Positions 33,221-42,971 are shown, counted from the stretch's first letter. The stretch is DNA of 64,000 nt from JAEVLT01 sp050496765 (GCF_050496765.1 NZ_JBNWEO010000011.1:1-64000); one strand, 5' to 3'. Notes: generated by a model not told the origin, from the letters alone. A program made the numbers and translations.

Positions 33221-33538
33221 TTATTTTTTTAAGCCGGAAATAAAGTTTTCAACTTCTTCCTGTGTTTTCCGGTCTTTGCTAACAAAACGGCCAAGCTCTT
33301 TCCCGTTTTCATAGCCAATAAAGCTTGGTATACCGTACACATCCAGTTGCTGGCATAGGTCAATATAGTCATCACGATCGACGTGAACAAAAGTAAATTC
33401 AGGGAATTTTGCTTCAATTTCCGGCATAAACGGTTCAATAAAGCGGCAATCCGGACACCATGCTGCCGAAAACATAAAAATCGTTTTTCCCCCATTGTGT
33501 AAATCTTCAAACTGCTCAACTGATTCTAAATGTTTCAT
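33221..33538 (-). CDS. ytpP: YtpP, thioredoxin-like protein
   Basis: 105 residues, a thioredoxin fold with active site WCPDC (about 27-31) in FMFSAAWCPDCRFIEPFMPEIE and cis-proline in VYGIPSFIGYENGKEL. A small cytosolic disulphide reductase or isomerase of unknown partner. It heads the ytpP-ytpQ operon, as in B. subtilis. The start at 33538 follows a weak purine-rich stretch (GGGGGC...). Confidence 0.92.
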   Translation of the reverse strand: MKHLESVEQFEDLHNGGKTIFMFSAAWCPDCRFIEPFMPEIEAKFPEFTFVHVDRDDYIDLCQQLDVYGIPSFIGYENGKELGRFVSKDRKTQEEVENFISGLKK

Positions 33539-33625
33539 CTATAAAAGCCCCCAATATCGTATTAAACCCGTACTTCCATCAAAATGATAACAAGGGATGC
33601 CCTCATTCGTCCAATCATTTGCAAT

Positions 33626-34147
33626 CTATTTCTGTCCTGTCACTTTTAGTGAGTGGATGATCCGCATCATCGTTCTTGCCTCTTCTTTCAAATTTGCATT
33701 GTTTGTTTCGGTCGTTAGTTTGGACCCGCCAATTCCGACGGTCAGTTCATTGAGATCGTCTTTAATTGGCGCAATTAACACATAGCCAAGCTTGTTTTGA
33801 CTTGTGAATTTTTCGTTTGCAGCAAGCTTTTTGTACTGGGCGCCAGAAGCTTTGTACATTACATCACTCAGCGCTTTTTCTTTCGGATTGACAAACAGAA
33901 TATACGTTTTTGAGCCCTTTTTTAAAATAAGATTGTTCGGTGATTTCGACACTATTTTAAAGCCAAATGGAAGGTAAAACTCCATTCCGCCACTGTTTTG
34001 ATTTGGCTTCCGCGGTTGTTCTGCTAAAATGGTTCTTGCTTCTTTTACGGCCTCCGCGCTTTCTTTCTTAACAGATGGACTGGAACAGGCTCCGAGCGCC
34101 AGCATCAGGATCAGCGCAAGAAACACCAGTTTGAATGGTTTTCTCAT
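33626..34147 (-). CDS. Small lipoprotein of unknown function
   Basis: 173 residues. A signal peptide KPFKLVFLALILMLALG ends in the lipobox LGAC, so Cys21 should be lipidated and the protein anchored on the outer face of the membrane. The mature part has a beta-rich core (MEFYLPFGFKIVSKSPNNLILKKGSKTYILFVN) and a C-terminal helix. AAGGAGGAGACC precedes ATG 34147. It stands alone between the DUF84 gene and ytpP. I do not recognise a named family; a sporulation or envelope role is only a guess. Confidence 0.85.
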   Translation of the reverse strand: MRKPFKLVFLALILMLALGACSSPSVKKESAEAVKEARTILAEQPRKPNQNSGGMEFYLPFGFKIVSKSPNNLILKKGSKTYILFVNPKEKALSDVMYKASGAQYKKLAANEKFTSQNKLGYVLIAPIKDDLNELTVGIGGSKLTTETNNANLKEEARTMMRIIHSLKVTGQK

Positions 34148-34247
34148 GGTCTCCTCCTTGATAGTTCGTAACTCCTATGTCTATCATACCTTTTTTCCCG
34201 AATAGCTGACAACTCCACTTGTCGAATGTTCGTGTCGAATAATGAAC

Positions 34248-34778
34248 TCAATGCTTTTTCATCATGGTTAATTTGTATTCGTATTGGCCGACAAGCATGC
34301 CCATGATGTGGGTAAACATTTCGGCCCGGCTGATTTTTCCATTTGTAAAAATGCCAATCGCTCCCTCTGTTTTGCGGACATTTTGCTTTTTCGCATAATC
34401 GTCCATAACCGGTCCAAGCTCTTCGCCCGCTCTTAGGCGATTGGCAATCTCGATAGGGAGAAGCACCCGCGCTCCCCCGGCAATAAAGGGATCAAACTCT
34501 GTTGTCGCAAGGGCGCCCCAATTGCATAAGATTAAGCCTTGGCTTGTTTCTTGCACGCCACCCTCAAGACCGATCCCGATGTCCCCTTCTCCGCTCTTTA
34601 ATGCATTTTTTGCCCGATTAATCGCACCTTGAATCGTTTCTTCATCGGAAAAGGGCTGCTCGCTGACCCCCGATGGGATATCGAGTGAAATAAATTCAGC
34701 CTCGGCTGCTTGAAAGACATTTTGAACGGCTTGAATTTTTGCCGGATTTTTTGAACCAATTACAATTTTCATTGTCAT
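34248..34778 (-). CDS. DUF84 family NTP phosphatase (ITPase/XTPase-like)
   Basis: About 176 residues. MKIVIGSKNPAKIQAVQNVF, SGVSEQPFSDEETIQGAINRA and IGIGLEGGVQE are the family blocks; the fold is that of inosine/xanthosine triphosphatases that clean non-canonical purine nucleotides from the pool. Two ATGs (34778 and 34772) lie after TAGGAGTG, 5 and 11 bp away; either may be used. The gene is minus-strand, after ytoP and separated from it by a terminator. Confidence 0.88.
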   Translation of the reverse strand: MTMKIVIGSKNPAKIQAVQNVFQAAEAEFISLDIPSGVSEQPFSDEETIQGAINRAKNALKSGEGDIGIGLEGGVQETSQGLILCNWGALATTEFDPFIAGGARVLLPIEIANRLRAGEELGPVMDDYAKKQNVRKTEGAIGIFTNGKISRAEMFTHIMGMLVGQYEYKLTMMKKH

Positions 34779-34803
34779 CATCACTCCTATTTTTTCCATA
34801 ATG

Positions 34804-34837
34804 AAAAGGAGGCATACCCTAAAGCCGCCTCCTTTTT
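34804..34837 (-). terminator. Terminator of ytoP
   Basis: On the minus strand AAAAGGAGGC - 13 bases - GCCTCCTTTT, starting 25 bp after the ytoP stop. Confidence 0.8.
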
Positions 34838-34861
34838 CTGAATCTTTATCGGTTTTTAACC

Positions 34862-35929
34862 TTAGCTGTTTGCTTTAATGGTATCGACTGTTGTTTGATC
34901 ACAAGCTTTCACAAGATTAATGAGCAATTCTTTTGCTGCGACATAGTCATCGACATGGACGATGGAAGCATGTGTATGGATATAGCGAGAACAAATTCCA
35001 ATTACTGCACTCGGAACGCCTTCATTTGACAGATGAACCCTGCCTGCATCAGTGCCTCCTGGTGAAACAAAGTATTGATAGGGGATTTTATTCGTTTCAG
35101 CCGTGTCCAGAACAAATTCCCGCATGCCGCGATGCGTGACCATCGAACGATCCAAGATTCGCAATAGTACCCCTTTTCCGAGCTGGCCAAACTCGGTTTT
35201 TTTCCCGGACATATCATTGGCAGGACTCGCATCGAGCGCAAAGAAAATATCAGGTTTGATCAAATTTGCTGCTGTTTGTGCGCCACGCAAGCCTACTTCT
35301 TCCTGTACCGTTGCACCGGAATAAAGGGTATTCGGCAGTGTCTCATCTTTTACTTCCTGCAAAAGCTCAATTGCAAGGCCGCAACCGTAGCGGTTATCCC
35401 ATGCTTTTGCCATGATTTTCTTCCCGTTTGCCATCGGGGTGAACGGACAGATTGGCAAAACCGGCTGTCCTGGCTTAATGCCGATCCGTTCAGCATCAGC
35501 TCGGTCATCAGCACCAATATCGATCAGCATATTCTTGATCTCCATTGGTTTATTTCGCTTCGCCTCATCCAATAAATGCGGAGGAATCGAAGCAATGACA
35601 CCGATGACGGGTCCGTTTTTGGTGATAATTTGTACGCGCTGGGCAAGCAATACTTGACTCCACCAGCCACCCAATGGCTGAAACCGCAGCATGCCATTAT
35701 CAGTGATGGAGGTGACCATAAAACCGACCTCGTCCATATGTCCTGCGACCATGACAGTCGGGCCATTGCCTTTCTTCACCCCAAAAACACTTCCAAGTTT
35801 GTCTTGAACCAGTTCATCTGCATACAGTGACAGCTGCTCTTTCATAAAGCTTCTGACAGAATGCTCATTACCCGGTGCACCGTTTAATTCTGTTAATGTT
35901 TTAAAAAGCTTTACTGTTTGGTCATTCAT
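34862..35929 (-). CDS. ytoP: YtoP, M42-family metallo-aminopeptidase
   Basis: 355 residues. Dinuclear zinc/cobalt peptidase with ligands visible as AGHMDEVGFMV (His), KAWDNRYGC (bridging Asp), TVQEEVGLRGA (catalytic Glu pair), ALDAS (Asp) and RYIHTHASIV (His). M42 enzymes form large tetrahedral assemblies that trim peptides; the B. subtilis orthologue is annotated glutamyl aminopeptidase-like. ATG 35929 follows AAAAGGGAGCTG. Monocistronic, with its own terminator. Confidence 0.95.
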   Translation of the reverse strand: MNDQTVKLFKTLTELNGAPGNEHSVRSFMKEQLSLYADELVQDKLGSVFGVKKGNGPTVMVAGHMDEVGFMVTSITDNGMLRFQPLGGWWSQVLLAQRVQIITKNGPVIGVIASIPPHLLDEAKRNKPMEIKNMLIDIGADDRADAERIGIKPGQPVLPICPFTPMANGKKIMAKAWDNRYGCGLAIELLQEVKDETLPNTLYSGATVQEEVGLRGAQTAANLIKPDIFFALDASPANDMSGKKTEFGQLGKGVLLRILDRSMVTHRGMREFVLDTAETNKIPYQYFVSPGGTDAGRVHLSNEGVPSAVIGICSRYIHTHASIVHVDDYVAAKELLINLVKACDQTTVDTIKANS

Positions 35930-36021
35930 GAAAACAGCTCCCTTTTTTGCTAATCACCAGAATTTATATGGATAAATTCTGAACGCATAAATTCAACTAC
36001 GCCTCTACCTTCGTCCAAAGG

Positions 36022-36039
36022 ACTCGCCAGTCGGCGAGT
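36022..36039 (+). other. Orphan hairpin
   Basis: ACTCGCC - AGTC - GGCGAGT, a perfect 7-bp stem followed by TTTTCATTT, with no gene immediately upstream on the plus strand. It may terminate unlabelled transcription or belong to a dispersed repeat: a related CTCGCCAATCGGCAAG lies at about 46410 beside the 58-bp repeats. Confidence 0.5.
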
Positions 36040-36182
36040 TTTCATTTAATGTATAGGTTCATTTTACAGAAAGTTCATACCGCTTGCCACCATTTCAATC
36101 AGATGATGGTTTTAGTATGTTCTGCTCGCAGAATAAGCTATACTAAAGTAAAAAGCAGGAAATGTTTGGAGGTACAAAAAAA

Positions 36183-36515
36183 GTGAACTGGAAATCATTT
36201 GTTTATGGGGTTGCCATTGGATTGGCGGGTGGATATGCTGTTAAAGAAATGATCCGTCAAAAAAGAAATGCGGTTCCTGAAAAAGTGCTGGAACATGTAA
36301 AAAATGAGTTTAAAAAAAGCGGATCAATCAGCGGATCGTGGATCCAAATGGAAGCGGAGCCCTACGAAAAAGGAATGATCCATTATCAAGTATATAGAGG
36401 CGGTATCACCAAACAAGAAAACGGATCAAATGAGCAATACGAATTTGTTGCAGATGCCGCAACCGGAACGATCCTTGAGGTTCAGCGAATTTCAACTCTC
36501 AACCCGGTTTCATGA
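36183..36515 (+). CDS. ytzB: YtzB, membrane-anchored PepSY-like protein
   Basis: About 110 residues from GTG 36183; GGAGGT lies 9 bp upstream, while the apparent ATG at 36162 overlaps it. An N-terminal signal-anchor (WKSFVYGVAIGLAGGYAVKEMI) precedes a PepSY-like domain ending in VADAATGTILEVQRIS, the typical C-terminal strand pair of that fold. PepSY domains are found in protease inhibitors and envelope proteins; the role of YtzB is unknown. The stop codon lies inside the terminator loop. Confidence 0.85.
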   Translation: MNWKSFVYGVAIGLAGGYAVKEMIRQKRNAVPEKVLEHVKNEFKKSGSISGSWIQMEAEPYEKGMIHYQVYRGGITKQENGSNEQYEFVADAATGTILEVQRISTLNPVS

Positions 36516-36534
36516 GGAAAACCGGGTTTTTTCC
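36501..36534 (+). terminator. Terminator of ytzB
   Basis: AACCCGGTTT - 8 bases - AAACCGGGTT followed by TTTT. It contains the ytzB stop codon in its loop. Confidence 0.88.
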
Positions 36535-36589
36535 TTACCAATCGTTCTCTCGGACATTTCAATCATCCATTGCATTTCTCGATCGAGTC

Positions 36590-37435
36590 TTATCGCTCCC
36601 TCTTAATGCTATCTTCGATTATTTTCCCGTCCTCACTCCATTTTACTGCCCGGTAATACGCATCATGGTAAAAAATGAACCAGGCGTTTTTCTTCAAACC
36701 GAACGACAGCCATTTTTGCTTTGCTGCAATCGAATCCATCGGATAATCATCATAGGCTAGAACCCAAAGAACATTTTGATGGGCATGTGTTGGCATAATA
36801 TCCGCCATATGAAGGGCAATCTCATCACCGTCTTCAATGACTAAAATGCTATGGCCATTGCTGTGACCGCCCGTATGAACCAATTTTAGCGGTCCAAACG
36901 TCCATTCCCTTTCAAACGTTATAACCTGGCCGGCAATTGCTTCCCAATTTTCTTGCCAATATGTATTTTGGGAGCGAATATTCGGTTCACGCATCTCGTC
37001 CCATTCGATGTTTGAGGTGATAATCTTGGCATTGGGAAAGACCGATGAATAACTGCCATCTGCTTCACGTTTTGTCAACCCGCACGCATGGTCGAAATGA
37101 AGATGTGTCATCAATACATAATCAATGTTTTCCACAGTCAAACCAAGCTGTGTCAATGACGCCTCGATTTCTGCTTCCTTTGTAACCCCATAGTTTCGCT
37201 TTTGCTTTTCGGTTAATTTCCCCTTGCCAATTCCCGATTCCAATAAAAAATTTTTGCCAGCCGTTTGAATCAAAATCGGATCTGTTGGCAGCTCAATTTG
37301 ATTTTTCTCATTGCACGGATACTTTTTCTCCCATAGCGGCTTTGGAACAACGCCAAACATCGCACCGCCGTCCAGATTTGTCACCCCGCCAGACAGCCAT
37401 GTCAACGAAACTCCCCCAATTTTAAGCGCTTCCAT
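36590..37435 (-). CDS. ytnP: YtnP, metallo-beta-lactamase-fold lactonase
   Basis: 281 residues. The zinc-binding motif THLHFDHACGL (HxHxDH, about 109-119), a following His in HTGGHSNGHS and Asp in HMADIMPTHAHQNV define the MBL fold. It is close to B. subtilis YtnP, described as a quorum-quenching lactonase that degrades acyl-homoserine lactone or gamma-butyrolactone signals of neighbours. ATG 37435 follows GGGGGAGGAAG. No signal peptide. Convergent with ytzB. Confidence 0.93.
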   Translation of the reverse strand: MEALKIGGVSLTWLSGGVTNLDGGAMFGVVPKPLWEKKYPCNEKNQIELPTDPILIQTAGKNFLLESGIGKGKLTEKQKRNYGVTKEAEIEASLTQLGLTVENIDYVLMTHLHFDHACGLTKREADGSYSSVFPNAKIITSNIEWDEMREPNIRSQNTYWQENWEAIAGQVITFEREWTFGPLKLVHTGGHSNGHSILVIEDGDEIALHMADIMPTHAHQNVLWVLAYDDYPMDSIAAKQKWLSFGLKKNAWFIFYHDAYYRAVKWSEDGKIIEDSIKRER

Positions 37436-37533
37436 CTTTTCTTCCTCCCCCTTGTACTTTTTTTCATTTTACCATCGGAGCATCTAAAAAGAAAAGACCA
37501 GCCCCTTATTTGGAACCAGCCTTTTTGGATCGA

Positions 37534-38172
37534 TTATTGGAACTGCACTTCACAGCGGTAAATTCGATTGCCTTTTTCGGAAAATTTCTGTTCGTACTCG
37601 GTCATAATATTGCCTTCAAAATGACTAGTGTGGAGATCAAGGCTAATGTACTTCAGCAGTAAGCCATATGCAGAAAAACTCATTAACGAATATTCAAACA
37701 AGCCTTGATTATCGGTTTTAAAGTGAATTTCACCGCCACTTTTTAAAATATTCTCGTACATTTTTAAATACGTTTTATACGTCAGCCGTCTTTTCTCATG
37801 CCGGGACTTTGGCCACGGATCGGAAAAGTTTAAATAAATGCGATCGACTTCCTTTTTTTCAAAAAACGTTTCCAACTCATTCGCATTCACGTTTAACAGC
37901 TTTACATTTGGCAGGTTGGCTTCAATAACCCGATCCAGCGCGGCAACAAGCACACTTTTAGACAGTTCAATGCCAATATAATTGATCTCGGGATGGGCCT
38001 TAGCCATTTCGGTAATAAACCGGCCTTTTCCGCTGCCAATTTCAATCTGAAGGGGCTGCTGTTTTTCAAAAACCTCCTGCCATTTCCCTTTCAGTGTTTC
38101 TGGATTCGGGATCACAAATTGTGGGTGTTGGTCTATTTTATCTTGTGCCCAAGGTTTGTTTCTAAGTCGCAT
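37534..38172 (-). CDS. trmB: tRNA (guanine-N7)-methyltransferase
   Basis: 212 residues from ATG 38172 (MRLRNKPWAQ), with AGGAGTG 7 bp upstream; a longer open frame to 38313 has no Shine-Dalgarno. Forms m7G46 in the variable loop of tRNAs. SAM-binding IEIGSGKGRFI, GIELSKSVLVAAL, catalytic LNFSDPWPKSRHEKRRL and the C-terminal TEYEQKFSEKG are family signatures. Located between ytnP and ytzH as in B. subtilis. Confidence 0.97.
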   Translation of the reverse strand: MRLRNKPWAQDKIDQHPQFVIPNPETLKGKWQEVFEKQQPLQIEIGSGKGRFITEMAKAHPEINYIGIELSKSVLVAALDRVIEANLPNVKLLNVNANELETFFEKKEVDRIYLNFSDPWPKSRHEKRRLTYKTYLKMYENILKSGGEIHFKTDNQGLFEYSLMSFSAYGLLLKYISLDLHTSHFEGNIMTEYEQKFSEKGNRIYRCEVQFQ

Positions 38173-38411
38173 GCTGACACTCCTAAATTTTTTACTTGTT
38201 ACAAACATTATCATTACACTGATCGTCTTGCAATAGCATTTTTCCCTGTTCCCACCGTAAGTTGGAATCGGCAGTACAGAAGCCATCGATGTATAAATAA
38301 AAAAAGAATTCACATCCTATCGGTGAATTCCCTTTTATTATGGCTATGCTAAAGAGTACTGTTGATTCCACACAGTATAGCCTTTATTTTAAGCAGAAAG
38401 GATGTGGTTCT

Positions 38412-38690
38412 ATGCCACTTCGTTATCAAGATCAAGTGACATTGCTAAAAGATATATTAAGCAACCATCAAACAGATTGCTGTGGGTCGGTAGCCGAATG
38501 TGAACAATTGGAACGGTTGGTAAAATCTCTTATGGTCAACGGGCAGGTTGATGAAAATACGAAAAACATCCTGCAGGAAGTGTATCAATACAGCCAAAAC
38601 GGCGCATATTCAGCTGATTTGAATGAGCATATCCAATCGAACCAGGAAAACTTGGCAAATTGGGTCAATACCATTGGATCCTTCAGCTAA
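38412..38690 (+). CDS. ytzH: YtzH-like protein
   Basis: 92 residues from ATG 38412 behind AGAAAGGATG. Helical, with HQTDCCGSVAECEQLERLVKSL carrying three cysteines at about residues 22-30, matching the YtzH family; function unknown. Its last four bases overlap the 3' end of ytmP on the other strand, so the pair is convergent. Confidence 0.88.
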   Translation: MPLRYQDQVTLLKDILSNHQTDCCGSVAECEQLERLVKSLMVNGQVDENTKNILQEVYQYSQNGAYSADLNEHIQSNQENLANWVNTIGSFS

Positions 38691-39460
38691 GCAACGTTTA
38701 CCAAAAAATCAATCCATTTATTCATTTCTTCAAAACGCTCTTTATCCTTATGCCATTGGATGGACGATAATGTTTGCAGCAGCACATACCATTTCATTCT
38801 GATTTTCAAATGGGGCGTCAGCTTTTTTCCATACATGGCAAGCCATTGCTCCCAGTTGTTTTCCGGTATATACCAATACAACAATAATCCCAGATCAATG
38901 GCTGGATCAGCGATCATCGCCCCGTCCCAATCAATTAGATACAACTGGTTGTCTTGAGAAAGCAGCCAGTTGTTATGATTTACATCACCATGGCAAACAA
39001 CTTTTTCCTCACAATAAACAGCGGAAGTCTCCGCTTGCAAGAAAGAAATGGTGTTCTGAACTTCCGGCAGCTGGAGAACGTCTTCATCCAATTGTTCCGT
39101 TACGATTCGAAAAAGGGCATCAGGCAATAAAGGTGATTTTTCGAGCCTGCTAAGCATGCCCAGCATTGGTTTTGACCGATGAATTTTATTCAACAGCCTT
39201 GCGACTCGTTCCTGATTCATTTCATCCGGTTTTAATTCCCGGCCTACCAGCCATTGCTGAGCAGTAATCACATCGCCATTTTCGAGCCTTTTCGTCCAAA
39301 CAAGTTTTGGGACGATTCCCTCTGCTGATAATACTGCAAGAAATGGTGAGGAATTGCGCTTCAGAAAAAGTCTTTGATCTTCAAACTTTGCAAAAAAGGC
39401 CTCTCCAGTCGCGCCCCCTGCAGGGACAATCTCCCAGCCTTGTCCTAATAGATGTTCCAA
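38687..39460 (-). CDS. ytmP: YtmP, phosphotransferase (aminoglycoside/choline kinase fold)
   Basis: 257 residues from TTG 39460; GAAGGTGA lies 7 bp upstream. Kinase-like fold: catalytic loop VVCHGDVNHNNWLL (Brenner motif HxDxxxxN) and metal-binding LIDWDGAMIADPAIDLG. Substrate unknown; homologues are grouped with choline, thiamine and aminoglycoside kinases. 230 bp upstream lies the amyX stop, with no gene between. Confidence 0.9.
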   Translation of the reverse strand: MEHLLGQGWEIVPAGGATGEAFFAKFEDQRLFLKRNSSPFLAVLSAEGIVPKLVWTKRLENGDVITAQQWLVGRELKPDEMNQERVARLLNKIHRSKPMLGMLSRLEKSPLLPDALFRIVTEQLDEDVLQLPEVQNTISFLQAETSAVYCEEKVVCHGDVNHNNWLLSQDNQLYLIDWDGAMIADPAIDLGLLLYWYIPENNWEQWLAMYGKKLTPHLKIRMKWYVLLQTLSSIQWHKDKERFEEMNKWIDFLVNVA

Positions 39461-39692
39461 AATTGTTCACCTTCAATTTATCCCGTTCTAATGGGTGATC
39501 CCCCATAAGTATCTCGAGGCAAAAATCCATGTTGTCGGAAGGTTTCCTGCCGTGCAAAAAAAATAAAAAAACAGCTATTGATACCATTCCACACAATAGC
39601 CATCTTACTAAATTTTATCTCGTTCGGCCATTTTTCGTCAAGCCTTCTTGTAAAATAATGAACGCGTCTGAAAGCAAGGGAAAATCGATTCT

Positions 39693-41828
39693 CTATTTCT
39701 TTTTCAATAATACAAGCAAGCTGGCGGGCGCCAGTTCTGCTTCTTGCTGAGTAATTTGGCAAAGCGGGGTGACTCCGGATTTTTTGTCGTCCGCTAAAAC
39801 ATTCCACTCCCCGGCAGGCAGGGAAATTCGCTGTAAAGCTGCCGTTGGATTGATGAATAACAGGATTGGCTGCGGGAAATTATGATACAAAAGTCCTATT
39901 AATGGCGGAGAAAGCGGCAACAACGTCAGTTTTTTCTTAATATCTGCTGCTGTGCGCAGGCGAAAGCAAGGAAACGTTTTGCGGATAGCGATGATCCCTT
40001 TTATATAATCAATCGTATCCGAAAATTGCTGGGCCCGATCCCAATCGAGCTGATTAATCCGATCAGGGGAACGATAGCTATTGCCAACACCGTATTTCGT
40101 CCGATAAAACTCTTGGCCGCTGTGAAGAAACGGAATCCCTTGAGACAGGAGTACAAGGCTTGTTGCCAGCCGATGATAACTTTTTTTCAAATGCTCACCT
40201 TCATTTTTAAAGCATGCTTCAAGCTTATCCCAGAGGGTGTGGTTATCATGGCATTCGACATAATTCACTGTTTGATGCGGCTCTGCAAATAGGGGATTAC
40301 CTGTTTTTGTAAACCCAATACTGCCGGTAATGACTTCTTTTGCTTCCTCGAAAAAATGCTCATTGCCAAGCGCAAAACCTTTTTCATACAAATTAAACGT
40401 GCTTCCTTTAATTGAATCTCGAAAGCGGTCATTGAACTGGGCGATCTTTGGAATCCGCGACTGATTCAAAATCGTTGCTTTTTCTTCCGCTTTTAATGGG
40501 GTATTTAAATTCCATCCTTCTCCTAAAATCAAGATGTCATCAGCCAGACTGTCCGCCGTTTTTCGTACCTCATTCATTGTTTCAACATCCAAAATTCCCA
40601 TCAAATCAAAACGAAAGCCGTCAATATGGTATTCTTCAATCCAAAATCGAACGGAATCAACAATAAACTTTCGAACCATCAGCCGCTCTGACGCAAGATC
40701 ATTGCCAACACCCGTTCCATTCGAAGGAAGGCCAAATTCATCATGCCGAAAATAATAGCCGGGAACAATTTTTTCAAAAGAAGATTGTTCACGAATATAA
40801 ACATGATTGTACACAACATCCATGACCACACGCAGCCCTTGGCTATGAATTTGCTCAATCATCTGCTTTAACTCGTAAATTCTTGAATATGGATATGCAG
40901 GGTCTGATGCATAGCTCCCATCCGGAACATTATAATGAAGCGGGTTATACCCCCAGTTGTATTCTTGATTGCGTTTACCCTCATCAACGCCCAAAAAATC
41001 ATTAAATGGCAAAAATTCAATATGGGTTACCCCAAGATCTTTTACATAAGAGAGACCTGTTAGCTGGTTGCATTTCCCCCTCGTACCAAGCTCTCCGGCT
41101 CCAAGATAAAGGCCTTTATGATGAACCCCGCTATGGGGATGAATCGTAAAATCGCGAAGATGGGTTTCGTACATGATGGCGTCAACCGGATGATCAAACC
41201 GCGGCAAAACAGGTTTCGGATTACGGGTTTGTTCCAATTTTACAATGACGCCAAGTTCACCGTTTAAGGTTACGGCATGGGCATATGGATCAACTGCTTC
41301 CCTCCATTCGAGATTTACACACACAAGAAAGGAATAGTGATAAAGTTCCAAATCCTGGTGAACCTTGACCGTCCACACTCCTTTATCTTCTCGTTTCATT
41401 TTGATTATTTCAGCATATTGTTCGTTAGGAGAGCGCAATTTCAACTTTACTTGTGTTGCGGTCGGTGCCCAAACTTTGAATTGTGTTTCGCCCCCGATCA
41501 CCGTTGCGCCAAGGTCATTTCCCTGATAAAAAAACGTGCTATCAAACTCATTTGTTCGTATAACCGCACCGATCTGAAGATCTGTCTCGGTTCCTTTGCT
41601 ATCAACGACCCAATACGTACTTCCAAACGTTACTTCTTCATGTAGGTGGCAAATGTATTTTTGGAAATGGTCAAGCGGCTGGACATCGATTATTTCCATG
41701 GGGGTCTTCGTACCTTCGTTTCTTAAAGAAAAAGAAGCATGTTCCAGTTTAGCAGATTGGGGATAAAGGATGGTGATACTCTTCATTTCATCCAGAAACG
41801 CTAAAAATTTACGCTCATGAGTGTTCAT
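39693..41828 (-). CDS. amyX: Type I pullulanase (alpha-1,6 debranching enzyme)
   Basis: 711 residues from ATG 41828 behind AAGGGAGAG. No signal peptide, so intracellular. A CBM48-like beta domain (about 100-190, FKVWAPTATQVKLKL) precedes the GH13 barrel, which has the pullulanase signature YNWGYNPLHYNVP, VVMDVVYNHVY, nucleophile Asp in DGFRFDLMG, acid Glu in ILGEGWN and transition-state Asp in ECHDNHT. Cleaves alpha-1,6 branches of glycogen, pullulan or dextrins taken up or stored. Conserved position in the yt region. Confidence 0.96.
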   Translation of the reverse strand: MNTHERKFLAFLDEMKSITILYPQSAKLEHASFSLRNEGTKTPMEIIDVQPLDHFQKYICHLHEEVTFGSTYWVVDSKGTETDLQIGAVIRTNEFDSTFFYQGNDLGATVIGGETQFKVWAPTATQVKLKLRSPNEQYAEIIKMKREDKGVWTVKVHQDLELYHYSFLVCVNLEWREAVDPYAHAVTLNGELGVIVKLEQTRNPKPVLPRFDHPVDAIMYETHLRDFTIHPHSGVHHKGLYLGAGELGTRGKCNQLTGLSYVKDLGVTHIEFLPFNDFLGVDEGKRNQEYNWGYNPLHYNVPDGSYASDPAYPYSRIYELKQMIEQIHSQGLRVVMDVVYNHVYIREQSSFEKIVPGYYFRHDEFGLPSNGTGVGNDLASERLMVRKFIVDSVRFWIEEYHIDGFRFDLMGILDVETMNEVRKTADSLADDILILGEGWNLNTPLKAEEKATILNQSRIPKIAQFNDRFRDSIKGSTFNLYEKGFALGNEHFFEEAKEVITGSIGFTKTGNPLFAEPHQTVNYVECHDNHTLWDKLEACFKNEGEHLKKSYHRLATSLVLLSQGIPFLHSGQEFYRTKYGVGNSYRSPDRINQLDWDRAQQFSDTIDYIKGIIAIRKTFPCFRLRTAADIKKKLTLLPLSPPLIGLLYHNFPQPILLFINPTAALQRISLPAGEWNVLADDKKSGVTPLCQITQQEAELAPASLLVLLKKK

Positions 41829-41968
41829 ACTATTTCTCTCCCTTCTGCTTCCGTTTTTCATATCGTTAATGGTTCTCCATTTGCCTGCGTTTGAATTGAT
41901 TTATCCAGTAAATCATTTCCCATTCCACCAGGAATAAAACCAGTAGTCAAGCCCGTTTTGAGCATCGA

Positions 41969-42934
41969 TTATTCTGCTTCTGGAGGAGCTTCCCATTCTG
42001 CCCTTTTTATGCTGGATGTTTGGCAATGCTGCAATAAAGCCTGTGCGCCTTTTAATTGCATGTGTTTAAGTGGTGATTTGAATCCCCTCATTTTTTGAAA
42101 CCATTGTTCGAAATTGCGCGCCTCAGCCAATTGAACGCCATAAGGGGCATTGGGGAAGTCAATATAACCATTGCGGCTTATGACTAATTTATGAATCGGA
42201 AGCTCGATTTTGTACAATTTATAAATATTTTGAACAATTCTTTCGGTCCGATTTAGCGAAAGCAGCGGGTTCAGCACTTTCTGCTCGCCTGTTTTGTTGC
42301 GCTTAAGCCAAAACCTGTCGTTGGAACCAATGAAAACAGCAGAATTTTCTTCTTCTATAAAGGTAATGCACCAAGTGTCCGCGGGGGTCAGCAAAATGAC
42401 CTCTGCCTCAACCGGCGCTTTTTTCAATAGGAACACCGGCTTGTACAAAAGCAAAAATGTATCAGGAAATCGCTGCAGGAAAAATTTCAGCTTTTCTTCG
42501 AAATAGTATTTGGAAGAAAAATAAGACTTTTCAATAATGGTTGAACTGGCCCATTTCAGTTGAAAACGGTACAACTGATCCAAATACTGCTGTTTCAACT
42601 CATCCACCGTTGCCGGCTTATGCTGAATCGCGGCAGAAAACTCAAGTGGATCTTCTTCAACTGCCTGCTCTTGCGGTTCCACTGTTTCTTTTTGCTTTGT
42701 TTTCAACATTTCCGAAAGTTTGCCGAAGAAGGAGCGTTTGCTGCTGTTATTTGTATCCCATTCGTCCGCTGTGGCTGAAAATGACAAATTCGTAGCATCC
42801 ATTCCATTGTTTTCCCAATTTTCTTTTGTCTGCTTCCATTGTTGGTTTTTTATACGGACAAATCGGGAGGGATAGGTAAAAATATCTTGTTCATATCGAG
42901 AAATATAATCTTGTAACTTAATTAACTGTGCCAT
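41969..42934 (-). CDS. ytlQ: YtlQ, conserved hypothetical protein
   Basis: 321 residues from ATG 42934 (GGAGCAAG 5-8 bp upstream; the preceding TTG is closer). Soluble, starting AQLIKLQDYISRYEQDIFTYPSRF. A Gln/Glu-rich low-complexity stretch lies around 75-110. A later globular part (FLLLYKPVFLLKKAPVEAEVILLTPADTWCI) resembles the fold of NERD-type nuclease-related domains, but no catalytic set is clear. It follows thpR/ytlP with a 37-bp gap and is probably co-transcribed with it. Name by position and N-terminal similarity to B. subtilis YtlQ; function unknown. Confidence 0.75.
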   Translation of the reverse strand: MAQLIKLQDYISRYEQDIFTYPSRFVRIKNQQWKQTKENWENNGMDATNLSFSATADEWDTNNSSKRSFFGKLSEMLKTKQKETVEPQEQAVEEDPLEFSAAIQHKPATVDELKQQYLDQLYRFQLKWASSTIIEKSYFSSKYYFEEKLKFFLQRFPDTFLLLYKPVFLLKKAPVEAEVILLTPADTWCITFIEEENSAVFIGSNDRFWLKRNKTGEQKVLNPLLSLNRTERIVQNIYKLYKIELPIHKLVISRNGYIDFPNAPYGVQLAEARNFEQWFQKMRGFKSPLKHMQLKGAQALLQHCQTSSIKRAEWEAPPEAE

Positions 42935-42971
42935 CAAACTTGCTCCTGCCTTTTCGGAAAAAAATCATCAT

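Noticed and set aside
39478..39807. 109-codon minus-strand frame between ytmP and amyX
   Set aside because: Begins inside the amyX 3' end in another frame, has no Shine-Dalgarno, and contains no recognisable fold.
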